Part shown: piece after piece, positions 9,544 to 19,959 of the stretch
How the letters are laid out: every line of letters starts with the position of its first letter
How positions within the stretch are numbered: the first letter of the stretch is position 1
Source of the DNA: Schizochytrium sp. TIO01
Lineage: Eukaryota; Sar; Bigyra; Thraustochytrida; Thraustochytriidae
Reading direction: 5' to 3'
DNA length: 64,000 nucleotides
Assembly (NCBI GenBank): GCA_004764695.1
Contig: SMSO01000007.1
Coordinates: 327,501-391,500 of the forward strand
Position numbers and translations under genes: made by a program
The notes under the pieces: generated by a model
The model's database searches: none
The model's input: the letters and a program-made list of their open reading frames with translations, nothing else
Told to the model about the DNA's origin: nothing

Positions 9544-10791
9544 ATGATATCTTGGGACAAGCATACGGCAGACGCACAAAAGGCGCGTGAGCTATTCTTC
9601 TTCGACGAGGAAGGTGACGAAAATGTTGTCTATCTCAATGGCGCTTTCCTTGGACCAACGCTTCGAGCTAGCGCTAAGGCGGCACAAGATGGCATTTTAT
9701 CACAAGGGAAGCCATGGAAGACTTTGTCCCCTACGCATTTTGAAAAGCCTCTGGAGGATCTGCGTGAGGTGTTCGGAGACATTATTAATGCACCAGCGCA
9801 AAATATTACCATCGTCCTCTCAGTAGCCTATGCAGTCGCAACTGCAGCTCGGCACATTGGCCCGCGCCTTGAACCCGGGGACAAGGTTCTTGTCCTTGAC
9901 AGTCAATTCAAAAGCAATATTCTGGGCTGGCAGCGCCTCTGTGACGAACGCAACGCTGAGATAGAAATTATCCCTCAACCTGAAGATGGTGACTGGACCA
10001 ACGCAGTCATGAAGGCACTTGAAGCGGACCAGCCTCCTAAACTTCTTGCTCTTCCCGCGGCTTGTCACTGGTGCGATGGATCTTTCATAGACACTGTGCG
10101 TATCACTCAGCGTGCACATGAACTGCAATCGTTGATTTTTCTTGACGGTACCCAATCCGTCGGCGTCGAGCCCATTGACGTGGCAGTGCTCAAACCAGAC
10201 TACCTCGCAGTTGCAGCATACAAATGGCTCCTTTGTCCCTATGGCACTGCTTTCATGTATATCTCTGATGAGCATTGCAAGCACGAGCCTCTCGAAATGC
10301 ACGGGGGTCAACGCAAAAGTGGTGGCATGCGTCCTGATGGCTCATATGACGTGCAGTGGCTTTACAAGGAGCGTGCCGAGGACTACAAGGATGGTGCAAG
10401 GCGCTATGATGCTGGTGAGCGCTCCAACTGGGTATTGATGGCTATGGCACTTGAAGGTGCTAAACATGCTCGTGCTTGGGCAAAAGGAGATATTGTAGGC
10501 AGTCATACCCGCCAACTTCTCCGCTACCTGAGTGATGAAGCAACGAAATTGGGGTACGTCTGTCCTTCTCCTGAGCTGTGTAGCTCTCACATTATGGGCG
10601 TTCGTGTGCCTGGCTCGACACCAGAGGAACTTTCTAGTCTCGTAAGTCTCTTGAAAGAGGCAAATGTACTCGTATCTCTCCGCGGCGATGCTGTGCGTGT
10701 GTCACCAGGTGTATGGTCCACCAAGGCCGATATCGATGCTCTTCTCAATGTCCTCTCCAAATACTTGGAGGGAAAATCGCGTAAATGCTAG
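9544..10791 (+). CDS. Class-V PLP-dependent enzyme, paralogue 2 (415 aa)
   Basis: A tandem duplicate of the gene at 6991, single exon, same strand. By eye roughly three quarters of residues are identical, including every active-site block: A-A-C-H-W-C-D-G, D201 in F-L-D-G-T-Q-S-V-G, K227 in A-A-Y-K-W-L-L, and R-R-Y-D-A-G-E-R. I start it at the ATG at 9544 (M-I-S-W-D-K-H), which aligns with the internal Met of paralogue 1; the in-frame TTG at 9538 is not a likely eukaryotic start. Differences concentrate in the surface helices around residues 45-65 and 125-140 and in the C-terminal tail, while catalytic segments are unchanged, so both copies look functional. The two may differ in expression or substrate range rather than chemistry. 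The upstream regions are not similar, so regulation has probably diverged. Confidence 0.92.
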   Translation: MISWDKHTADAQKARELFFFDEEGDENVVYLNGAFLGPTLRASAKAAQDGILSQGKPWKTLSPTHFEKPLEDLREVFGDIINAPAQNITIVLSVAYAVATAARHIGPRLEPGDKVLVLDSQFKSNILGWQRLCDERNAEIEIIPQPEDGDWTNAVMKALEADQPPKLLALPAACHWCDGSFIDTVRITQRAHELQSLIFLDGTQSVGVEPIDVAVLKPDYLAVAAYKWLLCPYGTAFMYISDEHCKHEPLEMHGGQRKSGGMRPDGSYDVQWLYKERAEDYKDGARRYDAGERSNWVLMAMALEGAKHARAWAKGDIVGSHTRQLLRYLSDEATKLGYVCPSPELCSSHIMGVRVPGSTPEELSSLVSLLKEANVLVSLRGDAVRVSPGVWSTKADIDALLNVLSKYLEGKSRKC

Positions 10792-11429
10792 ATTGTGATT
10801 TTCTGTTTCCTTCTTTGCAAAGCATCATGGCATCGTGCTACGTCAGTACAAAGAGAATCAGAAATTCTTAAAAGAATAAATGAAAATACTTGTTAATCTT
10901 ACATTTTTTTGAACTCGATATTTGGTAGGGAATTCAACAATCAAGAAGTTAACTGCCCTCATACGACGAGTTTCATTTTCGAGTGAACTGAATTCCTCCA
11001 AGGATTCACCACACTGTGCTATTCTTTTTGTATCTGATCTGATTCGATATAAACAATCACACAAATAAACCTGAGATGTCCCCTGTTTAATCAAGCAAAG
11101 GCAAAAGCAGCGGCCTCCTCATCATCATACTACTTACTACAACATGCTGCAGATGATGCAATAATCAGCAAGGCACCTGCTCAATGTAACGGAATATTAC
11201 CACAGCCTCAAAGCACACTTTATTTATGTATATTCTTATTATTTGCATTTACAAATTTACAAGATCCTTGATTGATGATTAAGCTCGAAAAGCAACTGCA
11301 ACTGCTTTGGAAAATTTGGAACTCAACCAATAAGGAAAAGGGAAAAGGAGTCTGTACATTTGGCATTGGGAGTTTTTATGTAAAGTTTGAGATATTGCTA
11401 AAGTGATTTAATTGTTTACGACAAGGTGC
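10792..11429. other. Intergenic, AT-rich
   Basis: Shared 3' flank of the PLP gene and the convergent XRN gene. AT-rich, no repeat array and no supported frame. Confidence 0.5.
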
Positions 11430-13988
11430 CTAGCGCAACATGCGAAACATCATTCTTGAAAAGGACATGAACTGACGACGGTGCAATGGCTGAATCCAGC
11501 CGTCGTACTTGGGGCTAAAGCTAGCGCGGAGCACCGTCTGCCTGTTCAGAGGCTCAACATTTTTATATGCGCCTTGGTAAGGAAATGCACTGTGTGCGGT
11601 CTCACGGTGCTTGTCTTGTTGCTGAAATGTTTCACCATTGATCTTTGTGAAGATATCAGAATCGTTGATAGTATCGCGCTTCCTTTCAAGATCGGTCCAT
11701 TCGCCGCGAGAAACCTTTACCACATCCTTGACCTTGTCAATATCCATGTGGGGCAGTTGAGCAACCCACTGGTAACGAAAGCGCCTTCCATTCGGGTCAA
11801 GTTCAATGGAGTCAGGATCAGGAAACATCTCGACAACAGGGGAGTCAGGCTCTGTCATGAAAGGGCGCAAATTAGACGGCAATGCCGAGTTTGATTTGTA
11901 CGGAAGGACAGCCATGAGCTGTTCAATCGGTGTTGCTGGAGAGGAGGGTTCCCAAGTATCAAACTTGTTCTTTTCAATCATTTTCGGAATCACTTCCAGC
12001 AAGTCGCGTGCAAACGGTGCATAGTGATTACTGTATTGGTATGTCCAGCTTGGGAGGCGATCAAAGTAGTAGCGTGTCACAAACTGCATACCACGGATAT
12101 AGTCCTCTGCAACCTTGCTAATTAGCTCCCTACCTTCCTCGGTTCTAGGGTCTAACTGGAATTTTTCAGAGTAGTACATGTCCATGTTGTCGGAAGGATC
12201 ATCCGAGCCAAAGATACGGCGATCATTCTCACTGAATTGAGAAATATAATAGCAGTCGCGCTCAGCAACGCAAGAATCAACATCATCCTGGTACGCCAGT
12301 GTCGCAACCTTGCGAACGTGCTCTGCCCAGGTTTTGTCCTTGGCAAGGAGCTGGGCAGGTCTCACTGAACTATTGTGCCTGAAACGGACTTCTACATTGT
12401 TACTGTTCGATTTGCTATAAGCGGACATTTTCAGTGTTCGCGCGAGCTCCTTTACATGACGAATCTGCATGTCATTGAGGCCCTTAAAGATGATTTGAGG
12501 AGCCAGGTTGAGTTTCTTGACATAAGCAATAGAAGCACTGGCTGCACTTGGAGCAGATTGCGCAACGAGCGGTTTGATATTCATGATATCAACCCAAGGC
12601 TTGTTTTTCTCAGCGAGATCAACTGCCTGGAGTGCAAACTCGATAACACCCCCACGGAGCTTCATCAAAGTATGGTTCAAAGGAACTTCCTTGTCATGCA
12701 AGTTCACGCACTGATCTCCGTTTTTGCAAGTGCCTTTCGCGGCAAACTCGATGCATTGTTTCATGTTGCGCATAGGCTTCCACTTCTTACGTTTCTGATC
12801 AATGTAGTTCGTGACTGTGTCACGGCTAGAATCTTCGGACTCCTCGATTCGAATGAATTTGTCCAGATAGAGTGAAAAGTTCTCCAAATCGAGATGATAA
12901 TCCTTATTCACAATAAATTTGGGCTCGTTTTGGTCCTTAATGTTGCTGTCGAGATAGAGAGAGATAATTCGAGTCAGGGCACCGTCGCGAACATCCAAAG
13001 TTGGGAGGTGCGGCAGGAAATCGTTACCGGCCATAAAAAAGAGGACCAATATATCATCAATAGCGCGTTCCTTTTGTTCTTCATTGAGATCAAACCGGTT
13101 CAAGAACTTCATGTTGAGCACGTGACGAAAAATGTCTACATCAATGGCGGAGTAGGAGTCGGATGTCTTCTGCATTGGCCTTCTGATGAAGGCCGGGGGT
13201 GTGTGACGAGAGCGAGAGAAGTTTTTCGCCATTAGGTCCTCCAGACGACTCGTGTTGCGTAGAACAACAGTACGAGGCAAGTGCAGGCCAAGACTGAGCA
13301 TAGCAAGGTCAGCATCATCACCTACAATGCAGTGTTCGTTGACAGCGCGCTGTGTCGGAGTTTCCGAGCCGTCTGCAGCCTTTGCACTTTGATCCTCGTC
13401 CTTCTTTTGTGAGCGAATGAACTCGAGAATCTTGTGCTCACCCTCACCGGGGACCTGGGCATCTGCAACCACCACGTTTAGGCCCTTCCACAACTCGTTC
13501 TCTGCCAAACGCTTAGTGACTGCAATCTTCAGGTAGTTGCTCAACTTCATCATAAAGTCTGTGCCTGGTGTGATTACATTGGAGTCCCACTTATCGGGGC
13601 GAAAGACCTTATGTTCAGGTACAAAGTAGCCCGAGACCTTCTTCGCAGCACGCACTTCGTCCTCAATCTCCATGCGCTCTTCATACTCACGGACAGAACG
13701 GAGACGGCGCTCACGCTGCTGGGACATCTTGGCAGCCGGTGCAACGCCATCAATGCCAAGGTAGAGAAGCTTGCGGGGCTTGGTGAGCTCCACAAGGGCA
13801 TCAATCTCTTCAATAACGGCCGCAAACATCTCCTCCTCAGTGCGCTGCATATTGCCCGAATCAGAGTGGCAGCACGGGTGGATAATGCTATTCATGTCGA
13901 GGTAAACATTCTCACAATCACCGATCTGCTTTCGGAGCACATTTTCATCCAGTTTAAGCAGCCATCCGTAAAATGCGGGCACGCCCAT
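11430..13988 (-). CDS. XRN-family 5'-3' exoribonuclease with embedded CCCH zinc finger (852 aa)
   Basis: A single-exon gene starting M-G-V-P-A-F-Y-G-W-L, the hallmark XRN N-terminus. Conserved acidic residues of the XRN nuclease core are present: D31 (Y-L-D-M-N-S-I-I-H), D80 (G-I-D-G-V-A-P), E182/E184 (P-G-E-G-E-H-K-I), D225/D227 (G-D-D-A-D-L) and D323 (M-A-G-N-D-F-L-P). Basic K87, Q91 and R92 match the 5'-monophosphate pocket. The second conserved region has P-I-E-Q-L-M-A-V-L-P and F-R-Y-Q-W-V-A. The enzyme degrades 5'-monophosphorylated RNA processively; at 852 aa it is closer in size to nuclear Rat1/XRN2 than to cytoplasmic XRN1. Unusually, a C-x8-C-x5-C-x3-H finger occupies residues 412-431 between the two conserved regions. 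I see no clear XRN2-type C-terminal tail or nuclear signal, so the orthologue class is not assigned. Confidence 0.96.
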   Translation of the reverse strand: MGVPAFYGWLLKLDENVLRKQIGDCENVYLDMNSIIHPCCHSDSGNMQRTEEEMFAAVIEEIDALVELTKPRKLLYLGIDGVAPAAKMSQQRERRLRSVREYEERMEIEDEVRAAKKVSGYFVPEHKVFRPDKWDSNVITPGTDFMMKLSNYLKIAVTKRLAENELWKGLNVVVADAQVPGEGEHKILEFIRSQKKDEDQSAKAADGSETPTQRAVNEHCIVGDDADLAMLSLGLHLPRTVVLRNTSRLEDLMAKNFSRSRHTPPAFIRRPMQKTSDSYSAIDVDIFRHVLNMKFLNRFDLNEEQKERAIDDILVLFFMAGNDFLPHLPTLDVRDGALTRIISLYLDSNIKDQNEPKFIVNKDYHLDLENFSLYLDKFIRIEESEDSSRDTVTNYIDQKRKKWKPMRNMKQCIEFAAKGTCKNGDQCVNLHDKEVPLNHTLMKLRGGVIEFALQAVDLAEKNKPWVDIMNIKPLVAQSAPSAASASIAYVKKLNLAPQIIFKGLNDMQIRHVKELARTLKMSAYSKSNSNNVEVRFRHNSSVRPAQLLAKDKTWAEHVRKVATLAYQDDVDSCVAERDCYYISQFSENDRRIFGSDDPSDNMDMYYSEKFQLDPRTEEGRELISKVAEDYIRGMQFVTRYYFDRLPSWTYQYSNHYAPFARDLLEVIPKMIEKNKFDTWEPSSPATPIEQLMAVLPYKSNSALPSNLRPFMTEPDSPVVEMFPDPDSIELDPNGRRFRYQWVAQLPHMDIDKVKDVVKVSRGEWTDLERKRDTINDSDIFTKINGETFQQQDKHRETAHSAFPYQGAYKNVEPLNRQTVLRASFSPKYDGWIQPLHRRQFMSFSRMMFRMLR

Positions 13989-15237
13989 CCTGATATATGC
14001 CTAATTCCCCTGCTTTTCAGAAAACTGAGGTTTCGCCTTTTCTGTATAGATATTCGAACACTTGAATGTCGATCGATAGTTAGTTGATTAATCCGAAGCC
14101 CCAGCCTCAAACAGAACTCTCCCGCAACAAACGCAGCAAACAATTGCCACGTTCGTACGAGAGCACCGAGACTTTGCGACGTTCCGGGTCGATCCACCTG
14201 AAGCAGAGTCCAACTTCACGCTGATTCGCTCGCTTCACCTTCAGAGATCCTGGTGGGTACTCAGCACACAGCTCAAACACCACCGAGTCGAAGCCCTCTT
14301 GCTGGCACCAGCAAGCTCTGATCTCTCGCCTCGAGCCACTCAAACGAACTCCACGCTGAGTTCGTTCTCGCATTGCTCGCACAAGGCAGGCAGGCACTCA
14401 CTCATTCGCCCATTTTCATTCATTCGCTTATTCTCATTCAGTCATTTCTTCATAATTAACCCAATTAATTTCTTCAGTCCCAATTAAAAAATACAGCAGT
14501 CTCGCCAGTCTCAGCCAGCCATTCTGTGCGCGCACCCCTCCATTCGCACACCCATATCCCCGCAAGGCGCACACCCATGTCCACACGCCCCCCCCTCAGT
14601 TCCTGGACCGTTCCGCACACACCTCACTGAGCCGGAAATTTCTTTTCTTTCACCTCTACTTTTCCCCAGCCTGCCTGCTGCCTCTACTATTAGGCAAAAG
14701 GTTAAGAGGGCTTAGCACCCGCGGGTGCCGTCATCTGATGATGATGGATTTCTTTGTTTTACAAACTAATAATCGTTTTAATTTTAGTATAAAATTAGAA
14801 AAATTAATCATAGTTTTCAGAATACATGATAAAATACAGAGTGATTGCCCTTCAAGTTGTTATAAATCTGTCGAGCAGCGCGAGCGAATGAGTGAACGGC
14901 CCTCAGCTCTGGGGATAGATCCTCTGTACGCGATAATGGAGACAGCTGGAGCTGGCCACCTAGTTATTTTGAAGCGATCAGTGATCGTGGTGACTTGAGG
15001 AGCGAATTAATTACACATAGGCACATGAACATTCATGATGACCTATAACTAAAAACAGGGCCTTCTACTGCTACTACTACTGCTACCTATTTCACTAATT
15101 GGTTAGCTAGTCTACTGAGGTGGTTACGAGCGCGTAACAGGCGGTCTAGGGGCCATATAGCGTTTACATTAGCTCTGTCGCATTCCATTCTGTTTAATTA
15201 AAAAAAGAAAAGAAGAGGAATCAAATATCATAAGTTT

Positions 15238-15290
15238 CGATTGATTTCGATTGATTTCGATTGATTTCGATTGATTTCGATTGATTTCGG
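15238..15290. repeat. Decamer tandem repeat TTCGATTGAT x5
   Basis: Five near-perfect head-to-tail copies of TTCGATTGAT are visible. Confidence 0.92.
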
Positions 15291-15507
15291 TCGTTGATCA
15301 ATCTATACGAAGGAAACAGCGTCGATGAAGGTGAAATTGGACGCTGAAGGTGAGGAAAAGCTCGTGTAAATAGGCAGTGCTGAGATGTGAGGCAGGTATT
15401 GAGAGAAAGGTAGACGAGGGCCTCGCTCAACGAAGGGCTCGAGGAACTCCAAGATTGTCGGAAAAGAAAAGCTGAGAATCTCGCTATTGCGCTTAGTTAA
15501 CTTTGGG

Positions 15508-15575
15508 GTCTTTTTCTTTTTCTTTTTCTTTTTCTTTTTCTTTTCCTTTTCTTTCTTTCTTTCTTTCTTTCATTC
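15508..15575. repeat. Pyrimidine array (TTTTTC)n then (CTTT)n
   Basis: All-pyrimidine + strand, about 65 bases of TTTTTC units grading into CTTT units. Confidence 0.92.
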
Positions 15576-15605
15576 GAGTTTTTTCTTCTTTTGGTCACTA
15601 TAATG

Positions 15606-15617
15606 GATATATATATG

Positions 15618-15650
<33 letters not shown>

Positions 15651-15657
15651 GTATATA
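15606..15657. repeat. TA-rich microsatellite with inverted symmetry
   Basis: TATATATG / CATATATA runs that are largely self-complementary. A second TA array lies at about 15920-15952. Confidence 0.9.
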
Positions 15658-16622
15658 ATGAGATGAGGAAAAAGAAGCAGAGAAAGGGATGAAATGAGGA
15701 GTGAAATCGCGCAAGCATATGCAGAACTGGGGTGCAGCTGGCCTGCCTCCGCCACGATTGTGGACGGACTCAACGACGCGGTGGTAACCGAAGGCTCGAA
15801 GGTCCTCCCCCCCCCTGGAGACCGCCAAGGTCTGATCCCTGCAGCGAGCTGGAGAGAGAAAGTCAGTCTCGGGTTGCTGCGGTGGTTTACTGACGCATTC
15901 AGGTTCTTCGTTTTCTCATCTATATATATAAATATATATATATTTATATATACGTGTAGGTACTTAGGTATACCTGCTTATTGTAGAGAGCTGTTGTTGC
16001 TCTGTATTGAGGTTTAGAGGTTTGCGTCACTCGAGGTTGATTGGGCTGGGTGCATGCGCTGCATCGAGCACGCTCGCCGTCGTTGACGAGCTGCGGGTGC
16101 CTAGGGCTTACTGGAGTCTGGCAATTCAGGTCGCACAGAAGTTTTCATCGTCCCGTCGAATTCTTTCGAGGTAGGGCTCGATCTTTTGTGAAATTGTAAC
16201 CATTCTCGGTTCTTGGACTTCTTCGTATCACGGTCGCTCTTCGCTTTGCTTGATTTGAAGGACAACAGCATTGTAAGAAAAGGTCTCTGTACGTTCCGAA
16301 AAAGTGTGACTGAGTAGGCAGTATTGAGCTAAGTCATACAACAGTAGTTCGTGGGTATTGACGCACGATACGGCAAAGTTTACAAGATCTGACCCAGTCT
16401 TATAGCTCTAGCACTGTCAAAAGATACGCCACGACTCTAACGACCGCTCTGAACTCAGATCGAACAAGCTGATCAGGTTCCAGGCTCGATCTTTCCCTGG
16501 CACGTCAAAGTGAATCTGTGGATCCTGCTCGGAACGTGCTTATCACACTTAGGAAAGCATCGGTCTAACGCAGCAAAACTTATACTTGTAGACGATTCGC
16601 ACATCAAGCGACACGTCTGCAA

Positions 16623-17480
16623 ATGGTCCTAAAGGCAGGTCGTGGACGTCTAAGCCGCAACGGCGGCAAGGCCGACAGGTTCATGAAGTTCCACCTTGAC
16701 ACGGACTTCCACGGACCAAGCGATACCTGGATTGCTCGCCAGGGTGCTGTGTTTGCCCATGCGGGTGGAGCTGGGACAGGCGCCTCCAGACAAGCTGGAC
16801 CATCTGGTCAGGAGCCGCGCCTGCAGAAATCTGATAAGGCTAATTCTTCTGCAATGGTGTGGGCCTCGCTGGTCCGCGAGGCACAGGCAGCATCGGAAAA
16901 TGCAAAGCAAGGTATGATGGACTTGTCCAGGGTTTCTTTGGATGATCCGTGCCACTGGCCTGCTCTCAGTAGCAGTGCTCATTCTGTACTTAGCAGTGAT
17001 GACGACGAACCTAGCTTAGGTACTTCAACTTCTTCCATGGTCTTCGAGACCCAAATGGAAGGAGATCTTAAGGATAAGCACGAATGGATCTGCTTATCCA
17101 ACAAGCGCTATGTAGAGGCTCTTCAGGACGAGGATGAGCCTAATACGCTTGCAGCAGCTTGTCGCCATGTCTTGCACAGGTCGTCCGCGTCGATTTCTTC
17201 TGCAGCTTCGGTTGGTACCGCTAGCATTTGCAGCACTAATCTGACCTTTGATACGGCCTTTTACGAGGACGATGGCGCTATATTCTCTAGCAAGTCGTCT
17301 TCTTCAGCTGCCGCTGACCCCTACGCTGAAGGAAACGAATGGCTCGTTGTGGATCTTTGCACCGAATCTGGGGTTGAGACCTTCAGCAGTTCTTCCGAGG
17401 CTTCGCTTCTTGTTGAGGAAGAGGAAGTAGCTGAGGATGACATGCTTTCGGAGCCCAGTGAGCACATGCTTGCCTTGTAA
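16623..17480 (+). CDS. Acidic serine-rich protein with three W-x-x-[LV] motifs (285 aa)
   Basis: An intact single-exon frame from ATG 16623. The N-terminal 60 residues are basic and Gly-rich. The remainder is acidic and serine-rich, with long runs of Ser and Glu, and appears largely disordered. There are no membrane spans or known catalytic motifs. Three tryptophans sit in the pattern acidic-x-W-x-x-(L/V): W112 in C-H-W-P-A-L, W155 in H-E-W-I-C-L, and W240 in N-E-W-L-V-V. This is the core of Atg8-interacting (LIR/AIM) motifs as well as of some other short linear motifs, so a role as an autophagy adaptor is possible but is inference. The second and third sites lie in similar contexts, suggesting an internal duplication. 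Family not recognised. Confidence 0.7.
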   Translation: MVLKAGRGRLSRNGGKADRFMKFHLDTDFHGPSDTWIARQGAVFAHAGGAGTGASRQAGPSGQEPRLQKSDKANSSAMVWASLVREAQAASENAKQGMMDLSRVSLDDPCHWPALSSSAHSVLSSDDDEPSLGTSTSSMVFETQMEGDLKDKHEWICLSNKRYVEALQDEDEPNTLAAACRHVLHRSSASISSAASVGTASICSTNLTFDTAFYEDDGAIFSSKSSSSAAADPYAEGNEWLVVDLCTESGVETFSSSSEASLLVEEEEVAEDDMLSEPSEHMLAL

Positions 17481-18660
17481 AAAAAGAAAAGAAAAAGAAG
17501 AAAATGAAGAAGGGATCTCTGAGCTCTTCGTAGCTGTAGCTCTCCCTTTCGCTTGTATAGCACGGGTAATGGAAAATCAGGATGAAATGATTCTTCTTGA
17601 ACTTGCCGATATCTTATGCTTCAATGAACAAACTGATTAAAGAAAACAAAAAACAAGAGAAGGAGCAATCAGTCGCGTCGACCCTACATGGCGACGCCAT
17701 AAGAATTTGCAATTTCGCCCCACAAAAAACAAAAACATTTTTCTTGCTTCCACTTCCATACTTTCCAAAGGAAGCATTTTCCGTGAACAGTGTAAAAATC
17801 CTTCTGTCACGTTTTACTTATACATAATTCAAGTTTTATCGTCTCCAAAGCAGCATATAGCCTCTTGCGTTGCACATGTAAGTTTTGCGCGCGCCACTAG
17901 GCAATACAGCTGTCTGTTTTCGCATTTGTGACTTACTAATCGAGGTCATTGGTCTCCAACCTACACTGGTGACACTGTTCTACGTTTTGGTCACACGTAG
18001 CGCCAGTGTTACGCAAATCCTTTCAAGTCAAATTTGCCACTTTTCCCCTATATTTGTGCCTGCTACTATTTCCTTAAATGCTTGTAGCAACGCCCCTTTG
18101 AGCGTTTTTACGAATCTTGTTCTTTCTGAGTACCCTGCCTGGCGTATTACATTTGATATGTTTTGCAATTCCATATTGAATGCCGTTGTTAGATTTAATT
18201 AGATTTGCTGAGGTGCGCTGCCTCCAACTGCATATTACATGAGATCCACTTCCCTTCTTTCCTTAAAGGTTAACTTTGAAACTGGATAGTAACTCTAGGC
18301 ATGTATATATGTACTTTCTTTTGTTATTTTGCTACGCGTTTGTTTTATGATTTTCAGGAGCTAGAGAACCATTAGCACATCAATTGCATTCTATGTCCTA
18401 GTGATAAGTTGGATAAAATCAAGAGAATTGTGAATATGAAAAATTGCAAGCATTCCAGCAAGCTACAGCGGTGATTCAAGTTGCATAAATTTTCAAAGAA
18501 ATCTAGACAGTTTTTTTGGGGTTTTTAAACGTATCAAATGCAGTAGATTCTCATTCATTATTAGATAAAACAAAGGGTATTGTGAAAAGTCAGAAATCAG
18601 CGTTCATAAATCGCTGTAATTAAGTATGTACTTGGAAGTAGGAGTTCAAACTGGCCAGAA
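17481..18660. other. Intergenic, AT-rich
   Basis: 1.2 kb between convergent genes, with an A-rich run directly after the stop at 17480. Several open stretches exist but none looks coding. Confidence 0.5.
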
Positions 18661-19959
18661 TCACAGCGACTTGAAGTCAATGTCCAACTCTGTCCAGTTT
18701 GTGCGGTCTTGCGCCAAGGGGGGCACGCGAGGGGGCGAAGCCGGGTCGGTTGGAGCAATGCTTGGGTTAGCATGTTCCCAGAACTCACAAGTTGCTTGCG
18801 TGTTGCGCACAGTGTCAAAGAGAGTTTCCGTACGCGCATCTGGAAAGGCCAAGCGAGCAGTATCACGGATAAGCTGCTGCTTGATACGTAGTTGATCCTT
18901 GGTGTAGCAAGTCATGTCTGGGAAACGGTTAATTTCCAAGAGATAAGGGCGAAGATCCGCATCAAGAAGCACGTCAAAACCTAAGATCATGAGGTGGCGT
19001 TCGTACGTGTAATTGATTGTCGGGCGCGAGGGGTCAGTCACACTGGTTTCGATGAAACGAAATGCGGCACGCAAAACGTCCCGAATGAGTTCGTCAATGT
19101 TTTCTTCTGCCTTTTCCAGCTGGTTCGCAGAGTAATCAGACCCCAAACGCTGCCACGCCTCAGTCAGGGTCATCGTCACAGGAAGTTTTTCCTCAGTCGA
19201 CGGTCCGTTTTCAGCTTCCTCAGCAGCTTCAGCAGCCTCCTGCAGAGCAAGCTTTTGCATGGCCTCCTGTAACTCCTCTTCGTCCATCAAAAGACTCGGG
19301 TACAGGGCTTGCTGAGTCTCGTCCATGTCACGCAGGGTCTCCATGAGGGAGTTTGCGTATTTCAAGAGCTCACGGTCACCATCAGCATTGTTCACAGACG
19401 TGTTCGTCAGGTGGGTCCGGCGGTCAACCGCGCTAGATTCATTCTCGTATTTGTTGCTGCAGCGGCGAGCAAAGCCTTCATGATAGCGAAATGCACGAGG
19501 CTCGCGCGAAGCACCTGCAACTGTAACCATCACATAGACACGCATGTCCCATTTATGGCCTTGCATTAGGCATGGGCGTGAAATGTACGGTTGGCCTACG
19601 CATCCACTCTGGCTGAGTTTGTAGCGGAGCTGCGGGGTGAGATCTTCGCGACGAGAGACAATGTGAACCCCGCGGCCTCGAGATGTATTATCAATTTTAA
19701 CCACGAACTTTTCCTTGCCACCTGCGGCTTCAACTTTCGCCCAAAACTTGTCCCATTCCTCCTTGGACGCTGCTTCGGTCATTTCTGAGGTCACTGGGTT
19801 CCACACGAAGGTCTCAGGAAGGTGTCTCGCCAGCATTGGGTCACTGCGTCCAAGCATGGCAAGGCCCGTTTTCGTGCCAATCCGCTTCGAAACTGCGCTC
19901 GGTAGACTGTAAATTTCAATGTGACGCAAGGTCTTCGAGTACACTGAAGGCATGTCCAT
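18661..19959 (-). CDS. Tubulin-tyrosine-ligase-like (TTLL) protein (432 aa)
   Basis: A single-exon member of the TTL family, an ATP-grasp fold that adds amino acids to tubulin or other protein side chains. Family blocks in order: F-V-V-K-I-D-N-T-S-R-G-R-G (residues 85-97, ATP-grasp loop), Q-P-Y-I-S-R-P-C-L with W-D-M-R-V-Y-V-M-V-T (substrate and ATP site), H-L-T-N-T-S-V-N, and L-G-F-D-V-L-L-D then P-Y-L-L-E-I-N-R (metal-binding E-x-N). An acidic, Ala-rich insertion (E-E-A-E-N-G-P-S) lies mid-protein, and the last 60 residues are Pro-rich. The usual Pro of the V-K-P loop is Ile here, but the Lys, Gly and acidic residues are intact. An in-frame TAG lies just upstream of ATG 19959, fixing the start region; a second Met is two codons later. 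Tyrosination, glutamylation or glycylation cannot be distinguished. Confidence 0.93.
   Translation of the reverse strand: MDMPSVYSKTLRHIEIYSLPSAVSKRIGTKTGLAMLGRSDPMLARHLPETFVWNPVTSEMTEAASKEEWDKFWAKVEAAGGKEKFVVKIDNTSRGRGVHIVSRREDLTPQLRYKLSQSGCVGQPYISRPCLMQGHKWDMRVYVMVTVAGASREPRAFRYHEGFARRCSNKYENESSAVDRRTHLTNTSVNNADGDRELLKYANSLMETLRDMDETQQALYPSLLMDEEELQEAMQKLALQEAAEAAEEAENGPSTEEKLPVTMTLTEAWQRLGSDYSANQLEKAEENIDELIRDVLRAAFRFIETSVTDPSRPTINYTYERHLMILGFDVLLDADLRPYLLEINRFPDMTCYTKDQLRIKQQLIRDTARLAFPDARTETLFDTVRNTQATCEFWEHANPSIAPTDPASPPRVPPLAQDRTNWTELDIDFKSL

Larger units (their letters stand above)
13989..16622. other. Intergenic with several microsatellites
   Basis: 2.6 kb without a firm gene. A minus-strand open stretch at 14107-14397 (contains F-E-L-C-A-E-Y-P-P-G-S-L-K-V) just upstream of the XRN start looks weakly coding but has no recognisable domain. 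The remainder is repeat arrays (listed separately), AT-rich sequence, and a GC-richer stretch (about 16020-16620) before the next gene. Confidence 0.5.
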
